NCBI GenBank assembly: GCA_000320545.1 | Contig: ADNK01001581.1 | Span: 1 to 37,500 of the forward strand | Source of the DNA: Bigelowiella natans CCMP2755 | Lineage: Eukaryota > Cercozoa > Chlorarachniophyceae | DNA length: 37,500 bases | Direction: 5' to 3' | Part shown: positions 37,001 through 37,500 of the stretch, piece after piece | How the letters are laid out: every line of letters begins with the position of its first letter | Numbering within the stretch: the first letter of the stretch is position 1 | Notes under the pieces: generated by a model | Seen by the model: the letters and a program-made list of their open reading frames with translations, nothing else | What the model was told of the DNA's origin: nothing | Databases searched by the model: none | Program-made: the position numbers and the translations under genes

Positions 37001-37500
37001 CTAATTTAAGTACTAATGTTGTATAATTCCTTGTATTGACAATTTATTTGCTCCAAAGACAATTTACCACGCCGAATAAAACATTTCGGTATGCTCAGCG
37101 TCTAGAAGGCCGAACTCGTAAACATCCTCCCAGTTTTCGTGACTAACAAGATGCAGAACACAATGTTGGCCACGCCTTATTCAAACGACCATGCATACAA
37201 TATGATAAAATACTTACAAAAGGTAACAGCAAAATAATGTCCGCCTATCACCTTGACTTCTCGAGCAGGGTAACGACCAAGTCTTTGTGGGTATCATCAC
37301 TGTTTTGGCTCAAAGTGCTCGATGTCTCTCGTTTTTGGTGCGAGAGCCAATACCATCGATGGGGTTTCGATGAAACGCTTCTGTATAACCTTCGGACTGT
37401 TCCTAAATGGCAATTGCAGCGAGATGTATAATTGTGTGTATCTGCTTGAGTCTCTCGTCCAATTGTATTTTGAGGGAAATCATGTATTCGTGAGAAAACC
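13916..37500 (-). CDS. IP3R/RyR-type intracellular Ca2+-release channel (5' end beyond window)
   Basis: One very large minus-strand gene runs from beyond the right edge to TAG at 13916-13918. Evidence for the family: RIH-like helical exons, an RIH-associated region (LFLANILLNTGDPKIQREYL), then S5 (IVATIVLGLIIVYVYAVIIF), a pore helix (CGNLFDCVQKSIDLGFR), S6 (FDLSFFLIVNTILVAIIT), the post-S6 motif IIIDTFAEMR, and a Cys/His module CFLC...HH...EHNMW. These match the order and wording of inositol-trisphosphate and ryanodine receptors, which release Ca2+ from internal stores as tetramers. Exons are mostly 50-200 bp; one is 3.4 kb. The MIR/IP3-binding part is expected off the right edge, so ligand specificity cannot be judged. 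The GGGxGD selectivity filter is missing. Exon details are in the sub-entries. No frameshift or unavoidable stop was found in the chain. Confidence 0.9.
14746..15672 (-). other. Channel pore module: S4-S5 linker, S5, pore helix, S6 (5 exons)
   Basis: Exons 15605-15672 (VDIVQYVENLRSIVFVIKRH), 15383-15488 (S5, then FFRNKILFNVDDDT), 15155-15223 (AYTCGNLFDCVQKSIDLGFR then NTP), 14944-15037 (TFTHNPEMIF then S6) and 14746-14804 (IIIDTFAEMRATRDAIHQE) join with exact phase (2, 0, 0, 1, 0 at the successive ends). They align residue by residue with the IP3R pore, where the filter is GGGVGD (RyR: GGGIGD). Here GFR is followed by NTP, an exon junction and TFTHNP. The intron between (15038-15154) has no microexon that could encode GGxGD. 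Altered permeation or gating is an inference. Confidence 0.88.
16239..18092 (-). other. Channel membrane segments before S5 (6 exons)
   Basis: Exons 17982-18092, 17666-17863, 17481-17535, 17293-17382, 16463-16603 and 16239-16313 join in phase. Hydrophobic helices are LIWLVTYFLVVVTNILLITW (after LINRLRNNFD), ATFPILGVLHLVATS continuing across the splice into VLMISSWFLGEDL, and RIPLLTYYALYLIMA, which runs into the S4-S5 linker exon. A loop (AYHESSNISYPTDGENAG) separates the second and third; it contains one N-x-S sequon and, if luminal, could be glycosylated. Only three clear helices are visible before S5, fewer than in animal IP3Rs. The exon at 16463-16603 (VFVYTSMSYFHSEFSLLVKD) is amphipathic, and its donor choice is less certain. 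Confidence 0.75.
18346..20189 (-). other. Channel linker between RIH-associated domain and membrane region
   Basis: Placed exons: 20073-20189 (IEIHILKLLSAIMEGNNSKT), 19612-19670 (DGFKAHPTDAEDIEIVCLY), 19227-19287 (GYLTTITDAGKPHEVKRIKE), 18765-18838 (ESLVQCEVVHANKELDRVFF), 18641-18698 (QFNIGQSFADLRRTIRDAA), 18485-18574 (LEEGDKDKRITVFMEKSTSL) and 18346-18422. The motif E-V-V-x-x-x-x-x-L-D-R-V-F-F matches the 'IEIVR...(E/D)xVxFP' strand that precedes the first membrane helix in IP3Rs. Between 18699 and 18764 the frame contains TAA, which is removed by a 66-nt (or 41-nt) intron. An additional exon near 19.81-19.87 kb (LKKLLVWHTDLYHEKLQ) is possible, but its phase does not fit. Confidence 0.72.
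20279..20945 (-). other. RIH-associated domain exon of the channel
   Basis: This single 667-bp exon encodes 222 residues, opening YLRIMKNDQENRVLAVVRDI and closing LNALFRCQLY. It is entirely helical, with heptad-like Leu spacing and conserved-looking blocks LRVLREMCVGPARENQRLI and EIYESCFVLLELC. The position, after GDPKIQRE and before the membrane region, is that of the RIH-associated (RIH_assoc) domain of IP3Rs and RyRs, which couples the cytosolic solenoid to the pore. Both ends match the neighbouring exons in phase (2 before, 0 after). Confidence 0.8.
21090..24499 (-). other. Giant 3.4-kb central exon of the channel
   Basis: This exon of 3410 bp (about 1137 residues) starts at acceptor 24500 (VLKHGNNLAVHLMRKCQNRE) and ends at donor 21089 (GDPKIQRE), in phase on both sides. 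Roughly: residues 1-170 are helical and solenoid-like; 200-300 polar; 300-800 helical and charged (for example FEVKFKVKGSLDDLWKSLIN and LFLHEAWIHTAHVNNTALGI); 820-850 a Cys/His cluster (YCPNMDLDREGLFCTKCSLS then H); 930-975 a hydrophobic segment (GPIILYFICCILILLPTWLI then LYVF). The last 110 residues are again solenoid. Much of this has no counterpart I recognise in animal IP3Rs, although the two ends do fit the RIH-type framework. Confidence 0.85.
24556..24620 (-). other. Small channel exon before the giant exon
   Basis: Reads QSIRNSKRLATEKGLITELL then E and joins in phase to VLKHGNNLAVHLMRK of the giant exon. The composite resembles the 'N-Q-x-x-M-x-x-x-G-V-L-x-x-(V/L)-I-x-L' repeat of RIH-type solenoids. 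It needs a preceding exon ending in phase 1, while the next exon found upstream (26181-26274) ends in phase 0. One small exon may therefore be hidden in the 1.6-kb gap. Confidence 0.65.
24621..26180 (-). other. Long intron with distinct composition and a 39-bp tandem duplication
   Basis: This gap is several times longer than neighbouring introns (usually 70-350 bp). It is less AT-rich than they are and contains a plus-strand open frame of 141 codons (24719-25144) that matches no family I know. At about 25885-25962 a unit with CTCCGTGTTGGCCCAYCGGC is repeated with a 39-bp period (CTCC at 25892 and 25931). No inverted terminal repeats or target duplications could be recognised. A small channel exon may also be hidden here. 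Confidence 0.5.
26181..27730 (-). other. Channel solenoid exons, group at 26.2-27.7 kb
   Basis: Exons: 27582-27730 (LIFVEIWPWHLNQMNEEIRK to ERTNL), 27382-27476 (VWKAITQQHVLKIVLSYVKL), 26901-26960 (KIKGIRRDMSRSRSIRAEME), 26747-26819 (ILLQCQGDRDVAAGLLKKML), 26429-26506 (RTLETLDDVYAYLQEQSNTL) and 26181-26274 (KWATINLVLQELLQVLKYTS). The first two join in phase, as do 26901/26747 and 26429/26181. The other two junctions do not, so one or two short exons are missing near 27.0-27.35 and 26.5-26.75 kb. The helical character and Leu spacing are those of the cytosolic armadillo-like solenoid of IP3Rs and RyRs. Confidence 0.68.
28973..29804 (-). other. Channel solenoid exons, group at 29.0-29.8 kb
   Basis: Four exons join in exact phase: 29729-29804 (TLSESHNFWDWVPDFHPRHV), 29244-29390 (VQRDQKSSMRHADSKKNVSA to EYFRGCLWLVR), 29106-29179 (IVVGNAITSIHLRKMLRKEE) and 28973-29063 (PLCSRYNFLYDVTQIQDIDR to VETNDT). 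The product is mixed helical with a Trp/Pro-rich start. I recognise no named domain in this part; it is assigned to the channel by strand, phase and position. Confidence 0.6.
29805..34458 (-). other. Channel gene interval with scattered candidate exons
   Basis: The stretch is AT-rich and mostly intron. Candidate minus-strand exons are 30683-30734 (VGVKIKVGQPPGATEF), about 31758-31876 (either an acidic frame ETRSDEESEFKEESTNSETS or a basic one; unresolved), 32665-32718 (ILHLFKLMAWMNESMKTY, phase 0 to 0), and about 33891-34010 (LVDTLQTLWPWYIRLYEKTV then KLYCKMSEDK). Donors and acceptors exist for each, but they could not be linked in a continuous phase chain. An (AT)n tract lies at about 31011-31042. 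Nothing else of note was seen at 29805-30680, 31045-31740, 31925-32660 or 32720-33880. Confidence 0.45.
34459..35186 (-). other. Two channel exons at 34.5-35.2 kb
   Basis: Exon 35100-35186 (FPLGIPCQVGFRIPTNTILT to CLLIK) follows in phase from 35315-35418, and exon 34459-34503 (MKPKTTDPKFRPKIK) continues in phase 0. The second is only 45 bp long and begins with an in-frame Met, but its preceding CAG acceptor makes it an internal exon and not a gene start. No domain is recognised in this short piece. Confidence 0.58.
35315..37402 (-). other. Channel RIH-like exons at the right side (9 exons)
   Basis: A continuous phase-matched chain: 37252-37402 (TVRRLYRSVSSKPHRWYWLS to VVTLLEKS), 37068-37175 (CVLHLVSHENWEDVYEFGLL then DAEHTEMFYSA), 36923-36974 (YRQQKILRLLGTYFRRE), 36574-36664 (LWEKNGLWKEVLNGNIQKSV), 36308-36360 (ISVLRNLAISTTDEITE), 36114-36194 (DPQNIGKRRGTPNKLVQKQV), 35798-35872 (ISLELLERGRLLREKLALKI), 35624-35690 (VLSFPGFFLQYLEHSNYII) and 35315-35418 (SKSRKTGNSPSKYSDEDREK then STDELITAVDL). 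'RQQKILRLLGTYF' resembles the R-Q-x-x-x-x-x-(N/K)-I-L-x-x-(I/L)-x-x-L-L start of the first RIH domain in IP3Rs. This puts the MIR/ligand-binding core just beyond the right edge. Confidence 0.72.

Overview
The window is nuclear DNA of a microbial eukaryote. Genes are split by many short GT-AG introns (about 60-400 bp), simple-sequence repeats are dense, and nothing prokaryotic is present. RCC1-like secreted repeats, a PLAC8 protein with a 'VTVP-G-PG' module and an inositol-trisphosphate/ryanodine-receptor-type channel fit a stramenopile alga or relative best; this is an inference, not a sequence match. Exons were joined by hand from splice sites, reading phase and family motifs.

Layout: (1) about 466-2337, plus strand: the 3' part of an unidentified helical protein, entering from the left edge. 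(2) 3993-8505, minus strand: a complete 11-exon gene for a secreted RCC1-repeat glycoprotein (545 aa). (3) 9653-12280, plus strand: a PLAC8-family membrane protein, divergent from gene 2, with one exon unresolved. (4) 13916 to beyond 37500, minus strand: a very large IP3R/RyR-type calcium-release channel gene. Its C-terminal pore end is at 13.9-15.7 kb, and the visible chain runs back to RIH-like exons at 37.4 kb. The N-terminal ligand-binding part lies off the right edge. About 47 exons were placed, mostly with matching phases.

The two convergent spacers (2.34-3.99 kb and 12.28-13.92 kb) are both packed with the palindromic tetranucleotides CTAG and CATG. The left 12 kb is richer in GC and full of G or C homopolymers; the channel gene is AT-rich. 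The four genes share no obvious pathway, although three of them (secreted RCC1-like, PLAC8 membrane protein, intracellular Ca2+ channel) are predicted to enter the secretory or membrane system.

The most striking observation is the channel pore. Pore helix, S5, S6, the post-S6 IIDTFAEMR motif and the C-terminal zinc-finger-like module are all recognisable. The hallmark GGGxGD selectivity filter is absent: the spliced sequence reads GFRNTP-TFTHNP instead.
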